A stretch of 64,000 nucleotides of DNA from Chitinophaga ginsengisegetis (GTDB taxonomy: Bacteria > Bacteroidota > Bacteroidia > Chitinophagales > Chitinophagaceae), in NCBI RefSeq assembly GCF_900168065.1, contig NZ_FUZZ01000001.1, positions 992,001 to 1,056,000 of the forward strand, written 5' to 3'. Of the stretch, positions 44,883-52,842 are shown in pieces (the stretch's first letter is position 1; the number at the start of each line of letters is the position of its first letter). A program made the position numbers and the translations under genes. Below the pieces are notes generated by a model. That model was not told the DNA's origin. It was given only the letters and a program-made list of their open reading frames with translations, and made no database searches.

Positions 44883-46226
44883 TTAGCTGTTAGCTACCAG
44901 TTCTCCTTCGAGGTCGTAATCAAACGCCTTGGTGATCCGTACTTCTACAAAGTCGCCCGGTTTCAGGCGTTTGGTAGTGTCTATAATCACTTCGTTGTCT
45001 ACTTCCACCGAATCAAACTCGGTACGGGCAAGGTATCTGCCTGCCTCTTTTTTATCTACTATTACTTTAAAGATCTTCCCTACTTTCTCCTGGTTTTTTT
45101 CCAGGGAGATTTCCTGCTGTACTTCCATAATTTCCTGCGCCCTGCTCTCCTTTTCTTCTGCCGGGATATTATCCTCCAGCTCGTAGGCGCTGGTTCCTTC
45201 TTCATGACTGTAGGTAAACACCCCTACACGGTCAAAACGCATTCTTTCCAGGAAACCTTTCAGCTCTTCCACGTCTTCTTCCGTTTCACCGGGGAAACCG
45301 GCAATCAGGGTAGTACGTAAACAGATACCCGGTACTTTGGCACGGATGTCATGCACCAGCTGTTCAATTTCCTCCCTCGTAATCTGACGCTTCATAGCCT
45401 TCAACATGGCATTGGAAGCATGTTGCAGCGGCATGTCAATATACTTGCAGATATTCGGGAACTCGTTCATCACATCCAGGATCTCCATCGGGAATTTGGT
45501 GGGATAAGCATAATGGAGACGAATCCATTGCAGTCCTTCCACTCCGGCCAACGCACGCATCAGGTCACCCAAACGGCGTTGCTTGTACAGGTCCAAACCA
45601 TAATAGGTCAGCTCCTGCGCAATGAGCATGATTTCCTTTACACCGGATTTCACCAGTTTCTGCGCTTCTGTTACCAAGTCCTCAATAGGCTTGGAAACAT
45701 GGCCACCCCGCATCAGCGGAATAGCGCAAAAAGAACAGGTACGGTTACAACCCTCTGCTATTTTCAGGTAAGCATAATGAGACGGGGTACTCAGTAATCT
45801 TTCTCCAATCAGTTCTGCTTTATAATCTGCATCAAATTTTTTCAGTAGCAGGGGCAATTCCATCGTTCCAAACCATGCGTCTACTCCTCCTATTTCTGAT
45901 TCCAGGTCGCCCCGGTAGCGTTCACTCAAACAACCCGTTACATAAACCTTATCCAGCTTGCCACGTTGTTTCAGCTCTACCTGCTCCAGGATGGTGTTAA
46001 TCGATTCTTCTTTGGCCTTGTCAATAAATCCGCAGGTGTTCACCACAACAATGTTATGATCGCGTTTTGCACTTTCATGCACCACATCGATTTCATTAGC
46101 CATGAGCTGACCGCTCAGTACTTCTGAATCCACCATGTTCTTGGAACAACCAAGCGTAATAATATTAACCTTGTCTTTCTTTAAAGTTTTTGTCTTCAAG
46201 CGCGAATGTTTTAAACAAGCGGTCAA
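44883..46226 (-). CDS. rimO: Ribosomal protein S12 methylthiotransferase
   Basis: The 447-residue protein has the N-terminal UPF0004 domain (VNIITLGCSKNMVDSEVLSG with the first cluster Cys), the radical SAM cluster CNRTCSFC (CxxxCxxC) and a C-terminal TRAM domain. Family knowledge: RimO adds a methylthio group to an Asp of S12. The first 10 or so residues are poor for the family, and a TTG at 46196 (followed by KTKTLKKDK) could be the true start. A -7 element (46332-46339) lies upstream. The last codons run into the local repeat. Confidence 0.94.
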   Translation of the reverse strand: MTACLKHSRLKTKTLKKDKVNIITLGCSKNMVDSEVLSGQLMANEIDVVHESAKRDHNIVVVNTCGFIDKAKEESINTILEQVELKQRGKLDKVYVTGCLSERYRGDLESEIGGVDAWFGTMELPLLLKKFDADYKAELIGERLLSTPSHYAYLKIAEGCNRTCSFCAIPLMRGGHVSKPIEDLVTEAQKLVKSGVKEIMLIAQELTYYGLDLYKQRRLGDLMRALAGVEGLQWIRLHYAYPTKFPMEILDVMNEFPNICKYIDMPLQHASNAMLKAMKRQITREEIEQLVHDIRAKVPGICLRTTLIAGFPGETEEDVEELKGFLERMRFDRVGVFTYSHEEGTSAYELEDNIPAEEKESRAQEIMEVQQEISLEKNQEKVGKIFKVIVDKKEAGRYLARTEFDSVEVDNEVIIDTTKRLKPGDFVEVRITKAFDYDLEGELVANS

Positions 46227-46331
46227 TCATTTGTTGAGCCGCTACCGCCACGAAGACACACAGACACTGATTGAATGTAACAGCAGACTTACTGTATGTG
46301 ACTTGAGTCTTAGTGGGGGTTAAGGAAGGTG

Positions 46332-46339
46332 CAAAGGTA
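46332..46339 (-). promoter_or_regulatory. -7 promoter element upstream of rimO
   Basis: CAAAGGTA on the + strand is TACCTTTG on the minus strand, an exact match to TAnnTTTG. It lies about 106 bases before the rimO start. No clear -33 element is seen. Confidence 0.4.
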
Positions 46340-46414
46340 GTAAAAAGATTTGACAATTGGAAATTAATGCTAAGTAACTGTTCATTAGTTACTTAGCATA
46401 ACGTTGGAACCAGG

Positions 46415-47296
46415 TCAGCCCAGCGTTTGCATGGCCTTGTCGGCACGCTCGCGGGCCTTTTGTCTTTTATAATGGTACCACCACTTGGGTGCCATCTTAA
46501 TCATGAGGTTATTCATTCCCCGCAGCCCTACCAGGTGGTAAAGCCCGTTGAGTTTATTGACGAAAGAAGGGTCCAGCGCCCGGAGACTCATGGCAAAACC
46601 GCCATCCAGGTACTCCATATGATGCCAGTAGCCCGCCGGCATAAACATGGTATCCCCGTGGTTCAGGATGGTAGTGTAGCCCCGCGCATGTTTCAGCGCC
46701 GGAAACTGGTCCTGGTCCAGCTGCTCATGCCAGTTCACGAAGTTAGCCGCGCTCTCCACGGTAAAAGGCATCCGGTAAATGAGGGGCGATTGGTTATTCT
46801 CCAGCAGCAATACCCGCTTACGCCCAATAAACTGGGTATGGAAAATGTGCGAAAGGTCAATGTCATAATGCATGTGTGCCACCGAACCGGCGCCACCCAC
46901 AAATAACATCGGGTACTTTTTCAGAAACCCGGAGGCAAATTCATCCGGGAAAGTAAAATCTTCCACCAGCTGGGGAGCATGCTGAAAAATGTTGAACAGG
47001 AAAATCCGGAGCGCTACCGGTCCCTGCTGTATCATGTCGAGGTATGCCCCGAAAGTAATGTAATCATCCGCCCCGTTTACAAGGGTATTTTCGTTGGCGC
47101 GCTCATTATTGTATACCCCAACCGTTTTGCTGCCGACTATTGATTTGAAATAATCCCATGTCCACTTGTTGTAGGCCGGCCAGTGTTTGCTAAGTGCCGC
47201 CGCCGGAATAATTACAGGTTTACGTGGCTGGTAATAGTTCTTCTTGAATTCCGCTGGTGTAATATCTTCAACTCGATCTATGTGCTGTACTATCAT
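46415..47296 (-). CDS. JmjC-like cupin_8 family protein
   Basis: The 293-residue protein has the JmjC/FIH-type double-stranded beta-helix. Iron ligands are expected in HMHYDIDLSHIFHTQF (His-x-Asp) and FMPAGYWHHMEYL (distal His). RPVIIP-like KPVIIPAAALSKHW opens the domain. Family knowledge: such 2-oxoglutarate oxygenases hydroxylate proteins or tRNA. The partner here is unknown. It lies between rimO and ftsY with its own spacing, so it is likely a single gene. Confidence 0.8.
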   Translation of the reverse strand: MIVQHIDRVEDITPAEFKKNYYQPRKPVIIPAAALSKHWPAYNKWTWDYFKSIVGSKTVGVYNNERANENTLVNGADDYITFGAYLDMIQQGPVALRIFLFNIFQHAPQLVEDFTFPDEFASGFLKKYPMLFVGGAGSVAHMHYDIDLSHIFHTQFIGRKRVLLLENNQSPLIYRMPFTVESAANFVNWHEQLDQDQFPALKHARGYTTILNHGDTMFMPAGYWHHMEYLDGGFAMSLRALDPSFVNKLNGLYHLVGLRGMNNLMIKMAPKWWYHYKRQKARERADKAMQTLG

Positions 47297-47409
47297 ACTT
47301 ACGAATTGTTAAAAAGGGTACAAAAAGGGAACAATTATCCAAATTTAATAAATGCAGTGCGATTTTATAATTACAAACAAAGAGCTTTAATGTTGATCAA
47401 AAAATGAGC

Positions 47410-47429
47410 CGGGCTCCTGTTGGAGCCCG
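47410..47429 (-). terminator. Terminator of the ftsY transcript
   Basis: 8-base GC-rich arms (47410-47417, 47422-47429) with a TGTT loop are followed on the minus strand by six T residues. It lies 75 bases past the ftsY stop. Confidence 0.85.
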
Positions 47430-47504
47430 ATTGCCTTTACTTAAAGTAAAATATTAGATAAGGTTTATGCTGGTTGATAAATAACATTCACAATAGTCAG
47501 AAAA

Positions 47505-48467
47505 TCAGGCATTTACGCTAAACAGCGAATCCACGAAAGATTCTTTATTAAATACCTGCAAATCCTCCATCTTCTCACCAATACCAATATATTTTACCGG
47601 TATCTTAAACTGGTTGGCAATGGCCAGTACCACACCGCCCTTCGCGGTACCGTCCAGTTTGGTAATAGCCAGGGCTGTTACCTCTGTGGTAGCGGTGAAC
47701 TGTTTAGCCTGTTCCAGCGCATTTTGCCCGGTAGAGCCATCCAGCACCAGCAGTACTTCATGCGGGGCGTCAGGAATCACTTTCTTCATCACCCGCTTAA
47801 TTTTGCCCAGTTCATCCATCAGGTGGAGTTTGTTGTGCAAACGGCCGGCGGTATCTATAATAATTACATCCACATCTTTGGCTGCGCCGCTCTGTACCGT
47901 ATCAAAAGCCACTGCGCCGGGATCGGATCCCATCTGCTGCTTTACAATAGGCACGCCCACTCTTTCACTCCAGATCGTCAGCTGATCTACCGCTGCTGCA
48001 CGGAAAGTATCCGCCGCACCCAGCATCACCGACTTACCCGCTTTCTTAAAGTTGTAGGCCAGCTTACCAATGGTAGTGGTTTTGCCCACACCATTTACGC
48101 CTACCACCATAATCACGTAAGGCTTCTTACCAGCCGGTATGTCGAAATCACGGAAGCCACTATCCGGCGCATCTACCAGCAATGCTGCAATCTCTTCCTG
48201 CAACATTCTGTTCAATTCACTGGTTCCCAGGTATTTATCCTTAGCCACGCGCTGCTCGATCCGGTCAATGATCTTTACGGTTGTGTCTACGCCAACGTCT
48301 GCAGAAATAAGGGCGTCTTCCAGGTTATCCAATACTTCGGTGTCTACGGTGGACTTCCCTGCGATGGCGCGTCCTATTTTACTCAGGAAGCTCTCTTTGG
48401 TTTTTTGTAAACCCTGATCCAGATTTTCCTTCTTCTCCCTGGAAAATAGTTTATTGAAAAAGCTCAT
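47505..48467 (-). CDS. ftsY: Signal recognition particle receptor FtsY
   Basis: The 320-residue SRP GTPase has an N domain (about 15-95), G1 GVNGVGKTTTIGKLA, G3 DTAGRLHNK, G4 TKLDGTAKGG and the closing GIGEKMEDLQVF. It lacks the long acidic N-terminal domain of E. coli FtsY, as is normal in this phylum. Family knowledge: it targets ribosome-SRP complexes to the inner membrane. The cluster with rpmB, rpmG and DUF4295 is conserved in Bacteroidota. Confidence 0.96.
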   Translation of the reverse strand: MSFFNKLFSREKKENLDQGLQKTKESFLSKIGRAIAGKSTVDTEVLDNLEDALISADVGVDTTVKIIDRIEQRVAKDKYLGTSELNRMLQEEIAALLVDAPDSGFRDFDIPAGKKPYVIMVVGVNGVGKTTTIGKLAYNFKKAGKSVMLGAADTFRAAAVDQLTIWSERVGVPIVKQQMGSDPGAVAFDTVQSGAAKDVDVIIIDTAGRLHNKLHLMDELGKIKRVMKKVIPDAPHEVLLVLDGSTGQNALEQAKQFTATTEVTALAITKLDGTAKGGVVLAIANQFKIPVKYIGIGEKMEDLQVFNKESFVDSLFSVNA

Positions 48468-48577
48468 AATTTAGATTAATTGGGTCCGGTACATTCCGGT
48501 TTTTTTAGGGTGCTAAAATACATCTTTTGTGTTAACGACGCGAATTTTGTCTTCAGACAACCTCCGCACAAACGCAA

Positions 48578-48605
48578 AAAGCTGTCCCTTAACAGGACAG
48601 CCTTT
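48578..48605 (-). terminator. Hairpin terminator after the DUF4295 gene
   Basis: Arms AGCTGTCC/GGACAGCCT with one bulge (48578-48587, 48595-48605), 23 bases after the DUF4295 stop and upstream of ftsY. It may partly separate the ribosomal genes from ftsY. Confidence 0.65.
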
Positions 48606-48627
48606 CAGTATTATTAGTAAAGCCGAA

Positions 48628-48801
48628 TTACTTTTGGGTCATGTACTCCTGGATCTTATCCTTGTGCACGATTGCTTCCTTAAAAGTATAAGCACCGGTT
48701 TTAGGAGAGCGGATAGCTCTGATAACCTTGGTCCATACCTTTGATTCAGCTGCTGCTTTAGTATCTTTTACTTTCGCGTTCTTTGAAGCTACTTTTGCCA
48801 T
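48628..48801 (-). CDS. DUF4295 family small protein
   Basis: This 57-codon gene (MAKVASKNAKVKDTKAAAES, continuing to EYMTQK) is Lys-rich and matches the DUF4295 pattern, a short Bacteroidota-specific protein encoded next to rpmG/rpmB. Family knowledge: its constant linkage to ribosomal genes suggests a ribosome-associated role. It lies 75 bases downstream of rpmG and is probably co-transcribed. Confidence 0.85.
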   Translation of the reverse strand: MAKVASKNAKVKDTKAAAESKVWTKVIRAIRSPKTGAYTFKEAIVHKDKIQEYMTQK

Positions 48802-48876
48802 GGTATTCTATTGTTTTTATGGTCCAATGGCTAATTGGCAGTATGCTAATACAGCCATTTCACCATTAACAATTAC

Positions 48877-49059
48877 TTATTTAATTTCTTTGTGTACAGT
48901 CACTTTCCTTAAAATAGGATTGTACTTTTTCAACTCCAGACGCTCAGGAGTATTTTTCTTATTCTTGTTAGAGATGTAACGGGAAGTTCCGGGTTGGCCA
49001 GAAGCTTTGTGCTCTGTGCACTCCAGAATTACCTGCACTCTATTACCTTTTTTTGCCAT
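48877..49059 (-). CDS. rpmG: 50S ribosomal protein L33
   Basis: This 60-residue protein starts [20 protein letters not shown] and ends [11 protein letters not shown], the bL33 signature. It lacks the zinc-binding CxxC pairs, so it is the C-minus type. Family knowledge: a component of the large subunit E site. It lies 30 bases after rpmB. Confidence 0.95.
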   Translation of the reverse strand: MAKKGNRVQVILECTEHKASGQPGTSRYISNKNKKNTPERLELKKYNPILRKVTVHKEIK

Positions 49060-49089
49060 TGTGTATTACAAATTAAGTGAGTCTTAGAA

Positions 49090-49326
49090 TTAGATTGCCT
49101 GACCAGCTGCACGCAATTCCTTCACAACTGCATACAAACCTCTCTTGTTGATGGTTCTTAAACCGTCAGCAGAAACTTTCAATGATATCCATTTGTCCTC
49201 TTCTGCCAGGAAAAAACGTTTCTTTTGCAGGTTAGGAAGAAACCTTCTGTTCGTCTTAATGTTGGAGAAGGAAACATGGTGACCTGTAATCGGCTTCTTT
49301 CCTGTCACCTGACATACTCTTGCCAT
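49090..49326 (-). CDS. rpmB: 50S ribosomal protein L28
   Basis: This 78-residue protein starts [20 protein letters not shown], continues [18 protein letters not shown] and is the standard length for bL28. Only one Cys remains of the possible zinc ligands. It is the first gene of the rpmB-rpmG-DUF4295-ftsY set, and the AT-rich 193-base gap upstream probably holds the promoter. Confidence 0.96.
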   Translation of the reverse strand: MARVCQVTGKKPITGHHVSFSNIKTNRRFLPNLQKKRFFLAEEDKWISLKVSADGLRTINKRGLYAVVKELRAAGQAI

Positions 49327-49519
49327 GATCTAAAAATTTAGGAATGCAAAAGTCCAATTTATTTATGGATTTTGCAAATATTATTAAATGAATTTATTCA
49401 CAAATGCATAAAAGTCACCTGTAAAAAGCGGCTTCTTAATAAGTGAACACAATGCAAAATATTGACAACCATTCGGTTATCAGGCAAATTTACATCTGTC
49501 TTTTGCCGAAAAATATTTT

Positions 49520-50107
49520 TTACAACAGTACGATCAGGCTACGTAAAACGGCTCCTAATCTTACCGATTCCAATACTCTTTGCTGATCCGTTCCATGTTT
49601 CAGCAACGCTTCTTCGTGCGAAGTTACGCACATTTCACATCCGTTCAATGCAGATACCACCAGGCTCAGTAACTCAAAAAATTCTTTCCCCAATACCGGG
49701 TTCGCCATAATGCTCATCCGGATGCCTGCAGGTGTAGTGGTGTAAAATTCCTTGTTCACAAAATGCCTGAAACGGTAATATACGTTATTGGCACTCATGA
49801 GGGAAGTACAGCTGATCACCTCTGCAATCTCCTTGTCCGTTGCTCCTTCCTGCACCGCCAGCTTCTCAAATGATGCCTGCAGATCCGCATGCTTCTCATT
49901 CACCGCCACAGCCAGCCCGATCATATACGCCTCTTTCTTCGACAAGGTAGCTGCCGCCAGCGAATTGGATACATTGATCTTCAGATCCTTCAGGTACCGC
50001 GCATCCACATTTACAAGGGATTGCAGTTTTCCTGAAACCGAATCTGCCGCTAACCCTACCGCTTCCAGTAATTGAACAGCCGTATCCTGATTTGTAGTTG
50101 CAAACAT
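49520..50107 (-). CDS. Alkylhydroperoxidase AhpD-like (carboxymuconolactone decarboxylase family)
   Basis: The 195-residue protein has the AhpD core with C157 and C160 (CEMCVTSHE) and H164, the redox and proton-relay residues of the family. Family knowledge: in mycobacteria AhpD reduces the peroxiredoxin AhpC. The preceding gene is an AhpC of the same type, which supports the same pairing. A long hairpin lies in the 110-base gap between them. Confidence 0.88.
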   Translation of the reverse strand: MFATTNQDTAVQLLEAVGLAADSVSGKLQSLVNVDARYLKDLKINVSNSLAAATLSKKEAYMIGLAVAVNEKHADLQASFEKLAVQEGATDKEIAEVISCTSLMSANNVYYRFRHFVNKEFYTTTPAGIRMSIMANPVLGKEFFELLSLVVSALNGCEMCVTSHEEALLKHGTDQQRVLESVRLGAVLRSLIVLL

Positions 50108-50132
50108 AATATGTAATTTTTTTATTTAATAA

Positions 50133-50198
50133 TTTTATTAGCAGAAGAAGCTGTCCTGCCATGTTTATCCCGGCAGAACAACCTTCTTCCTAATAAAA
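50133..50198 (-). promoter_or_regulatory. Long intercistronic hairpin between ahpC and ahpD
   Basis: Arms 50133-50160 and 50172-50198 pair over most of their length (TTTTATTAG at the base, TGCC/GGCA at the tip, a few mismatches), with an 11-base loop. Reading on the minus strand the stem ends in a T-rich stretch, so partial termination or a balance of AhpC over AhpD is likely. Confidence 0.65.
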
Positions 50199-50217
50199 CA
50201 GTAAATGACCTGATTAA

Positions 50218-50772
50218 TTAAGCAGTCAGCGTAGCTTCACCCTTACTCCAGTTGCAAGGGCACAGCTCATCTGTTTGCAGGGCATCCAGTACACGCAGTA
50301 CTTCTTTCACGCTACGGCCTACAGACAGGTCGTACAGGGAAACCCAACGTACAATACCCTGAGGGTCTACGATGTAGGTAGCACGGTAAGCCACTTTTTC
50401 ATTGGCTTCCAGGATACCCAGCTCAGTAGCAAGGGATTTGGAAGTATCAGCCAGCATAGGGAACTGCAGGCCACGTAAATCTTCATGATCTCTTCTCCAT
50501 GCAGCATGTACAAACTCACTGTCAGTAGATGCACCGATCAACACCGCATCACGATCAGCAAAATCCTGCGCATGTTTGTTAAATTCAGCTATTTCAGTAG
50601 GACATACAAAAGTAAAGTCTTTAGGCCACCAGAACATCACCATCCATTTGCCGGAGTTCTTCAGTTCTTCAGAAGACAATTCATAAAATTCTTTACCTTT
50701 TTCAATTGATACTACAGCCGTTTTTTTGAATTCGGGAAACTCTGACCCTACGGATAAGATAACATTTTTCAT
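50218..50772 (-). CDS. ahpC: Peroxiredoxin AhpC
   Basis: The start at 50772 gives MKNVILSVGSEFPEF and 184 residues. A longer frame to 50829 would overrun the promoter. The peroxidatic Cys is C57 (DFTFVCPTE), and the C-terminal CPC (C171, C173 in ELCPCNWSKGE) resembles the resolving-cysteine region of mycobacterial AhpC, which works with AhpD. Family knowledge: it reduces hydroperoxides and peroxynitrite. It has its own Bacteroidota promoter. Confidence 0.93.
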   Translation of the reverse strand: MKNVILSVGSEFPEFKKTAVVSIEKGKEFYELSSEELKNSGKWMVMFWWPKDFTFVCPTEIAEFNKHAQDFADRDAVLIGASTDSEFVHAAWRRDHEDLRGLQFPMLADTSKSLATELGILEANEKVAYRATYIVDPQGIVRWVSLYDLSVGRSVKEVLRVLDALQTDELCPCNWSKGEATLTA

Positions 50773-50826
50773 AATAACTAATTCTCTTTTTGATTTACAG
50801 ACTAATGATTTTATTCTTTGACGGCG

Positions 50827-50858
50827 CAAAGATCACATTACATTCATTATTAATCAAA
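50827..50858 (-). promoter_or_regulatory. Promoter of ahpC
   Basis: On the minus strand TTTG (complement of 50855-50858), 20 bases, then GATCTTTG (complement of 50827-50834), one base off TAnnTTTG. Spacing and position, 55 bases before the ATG, suit the phylum promoter. An OxyR-type site was not recognised. Confidence 0.6.
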
Positions 50859-50951
50859 TAGATTTTAAAAATGTGGTATTGAGTTTCTCTATATATGTGG
50901 CTTTTTACTGCGGTGGAGCGGGTAACAACGAACACGGCAACTATAAGCAAA

Positions 50952-50977
50952 AAAAATGTTCCGGACTTAACATTTTT
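50952..50977. terminator. AT-rich hairpin upstream of a small gene
   Basis: AAAAATGTT (50952-50960) and AACATTTTT (50969-50977) pair perfectly around an 8-base loop, 68 bases before the small gene at 51046. It could insulate the ahpC promoter region from the small gene. Confidence 0.5.
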
Positions 50978-51045
50978 ATGCTATTTCTGTAACAATTTGG
51001 CACGTTATTTAGTTATATAAGTGGACTTTTTTTAATCAATTTAGC

Positions 51046-51171
51046 ATGGAAATGAAGAAAAAATACTTTTTACTGGTGGTTATCACGATTGGACTTGCTT
51101 TGATCCCGTTTATTAAAAACAGCATCATCAAACACGATGAATTTGACGCTACCCGAGATCTGTTCATTTAG
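51046..51171 (+). CDS. Small membrane protein (41 aa)
   Basis: A 41-codon frame: a basic start (MEMKKKYF), one membrane helix (LLVVITIGLALIPFI) and a charged tail (KHDEFDATRDLF). No family is recognised. The stop is followed by a short GC hairpin (51206-51220). The basic-helix-charged layout and flanking structures support it, but translation is unproven. Confidence 0.45.
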   Translation: MEMKKKYFLLVVITIGLALIPFIKNSIIKHDEFDATRDLFI

Positions 51172-51537
51172 TGTTTAGCGGGTCCCATTGACCGTTTCTG
51201 AAAACACCCCAAAGTGGGGTCGGACTTTTATATGCCGGTAGGTACTGATGCGACCGGACTGCACTCCTGCCCCCTTAACTTTTTTTATTATCTTTCACCT
51301 TACTCATATTTTATCATTAAAAAGCGATTGGGAAACCATACCGGATAATTCCGTTATCGTCTCCCAATCGCTTCCAGGTGAATAACCAGCGCTATCAAAA
51401 TCCCCGCTAACCCAATACAGTAAAAGGTTTCCAGATCAAGTCCACATCCCCTCCACGTCACCTCCACCATTACTCCATGTCAAAGGCTACTCCTAAGCAT
51501 GTCCACAGCCACTTCCAGGTATATCCCAGGTATGTAA
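51172..51537. other. Gene-free stretch with hairpins upstream of the bshB1 stop
   Basis: The 366 bases hold a GC hairpin (ACCCCA AAG TGGGGT, 51206-51220) and a larger one at 51322-51373. The C/T-rich 51380-51530 looks like random sequence. I see no gene. Confidence 0.4.
51322..51373. terminator. Long-looped hairpin downstream of bshB1
   Basis: Perfect 12-base arms (51322-51333, 51362-51373) enclose a smaller stem (CGGA taat TCCG, about 51342-51353). On the minus strand a T run follows, so it may terminate bshB1 at a distance of 165 bases. Confidence 0.6.
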
Positions 51538-52266
51538 TCAGGTAGTTTCACTGATCATATCCGCAAAATTCCGGATACCGATCATTTTAGCAGAAGTATA
51601 CCCCTCGGCATACTCCACCCCCACCATCTTACCCAACATCTTTGCACGGTAAATAACACTGTCGAAAAAGCCCGTACCGGAAATGTAAGTCTGCGGCTCA
51701 TGGTCTTTCGGCGCCAGGAACTGCGAACTGAAGCTTTTAATCGCATCCAGTTTCTGCTCCATCACGGCACTGATATCTATTACAAAATCCGGCTCATGAT
51801 AACGGTCCTGCAGGAAGTGAAAAACCTGCTTCGGACGCCACGCTTCCTGCGGCTGTCCATCTGCCATAGTCTCCACTTTTCTTAATCCCGCCAGGAAACA
51901 GCTGTCGGCAATCAGTTTACCGGCCCTTCCGTGGTCAGGATGACGGTCGTCCATCGCATTGGCCAGCACGATGTCCGGGCGGTACTTCCGGATCGCCGTA
52001 ATGATCGCCATTTGCTCCATGGTATCGTTTCTGAAAAAGCCGTCAGCAAGCCCCAGGTTCTCCCTCACTTCCAGTCCCATGATCTTCGCCGCTGCCTGTG
52101 CTTCCTGCTCACGCAGTTCCGGGGTGCCCCGGGTGCCCAGTTCCCCGCGGGTGAGATCCACCACGCCTACCTTCATTCCCTGCCGTGCATGCACCATCAG
52201 TGTGCCGGCGCACCCCAGCTCCACATCGTCCGGGTGCACCGCTATAGCCAGTATATCTAGTTTCAT
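51538..52266 (-). CDS. bshB1: Bacillithiol biosynthesis deacetylase BshB1
   Basis: The start at 52266 (MKLDILAIAVHPDDVELGCA) gives 242 residues. A longer frame adds seven. The PIG-L/LmbE fold shows AHPDD (zinc His and Asp), RGELGTRGTPELREQEA and DRHPDHGRAGKL (further zinc His). Family knowledge: BshB1 removes acetate from GlcNAc-malate in bacillithiol synthesis. With the ergothioneine genes at 1-4 kb this organism seems to make two thiols. It shares a short gap with the small plug-like gene upstream. Confidence 0.93.
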   Translation of the reverse strand: MKLDILAIAVHPDDVELGCAGTLMVHARQGMKVGVVDLTRGELGTRGTPELREQEAQAAAKIMGLEVRENLGLADGFFRNDTMEQMAIITAIRKYRPDIVLANAMDDRHPDHGRAGKLIADSCFLAGLRKVETMADGQPQEAWRPKQVFHFLQDRYHEPDFVIDISAVMEQKLDAIKSFSSQFLAPKDHEPQTYISGTGFFDSVIYRAKMLGKMVGVEYAEGYTSAKMIGIRNFADMISETT

Positions 52267-52301
52267 ATGCTGTAAATTGAGGTGCAAAGATGGGAAAATA
52301 T

Positions 52302-52796
52302 TTAATCTTCTGAACTGGTGATAACGATCCCGGCCTTCCGGTCCATCACCTGGTACTTATCCTGTACTTCTTTGTCGGAAATAACCTTTACGGAGCGGAA
52401 AGTTTTCCGGTCTACAGTCATCAAACCGGTTTCATTGGTAGGGGTAACCGGTTTTCCATTTACGATGAAGTAAAAGCTGCTGTCGTTGCCGTATTTACGC
52501 AACAAACTGTCATATGCGGGGGATTCACTGCTCAATAAGGCATTCACCCTTTTACGGGCAAAGGGTTTGGTTTCTATATACACTACGCCGTTCTCCGCCT
52601 GGCTGCCGTACTTCAGCACGGCTTTGGCGCCTTTGGCAATGGTGATCACACCAATACGGTCGGGCGAAACCTGCCCGATGGCGGCCTGCGTTACTACCAC
52701 GCTGTCCAGTACATACACGGGATCGTCATCGGCTACCTGTGCCGCTGCCCCAACAGAAATAAATAATAAGCTGATAAGTGAGATCCTTGCTTTCAT
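52302..52796 (-). CDS. Secreted TonB-plug-like small protein
   Basis: The start at 52796 gives 164 residues with a signal peptide (MKARISLISLLFISVGAAAQ). An upstream frame to 52889 would overlap the DUF4294 gene. The core (VYVLDSVVV, ITIAKGAKAVLKYGSQAENG, VVYIETK) is like the plug domain of TonB-dependent receptors, yet no barrel follows. The rest is unrecognised. It may be a free-standing plug-like sensor or an evolutionary remnant. It lies 35 bases upstream of bshB1 on the same strand. Confidence 0.65.
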   Translation of the reverse strand: MKARISLISLLFISVGAAAQVADDDPVYVLDSVVVTQAAIGQVSPDRIGVITIAKGAKAVLKYGSQAENGVVYIETKPFARKRVNALLSSESPAYDSLLRKYGNDSSFYFIVNGKPVTPTNETGLMTVDRKTFRSVKVISDKEVQDKYQVMDRKAGIVITSSED

Positions 52797-52842
52797 AATA
52801 AGCCCTTTTTCATGACAGGCGAATATTACGAAGATAGCCCAA

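Noticed and set aside
51201-51230. GC hairpin ACCCCA/TGGGGT as an insertion-sequence end
   Set aside because: Only one end is seen, with no transposase or target duplication nearby, so it is recorded as a possible terminator.
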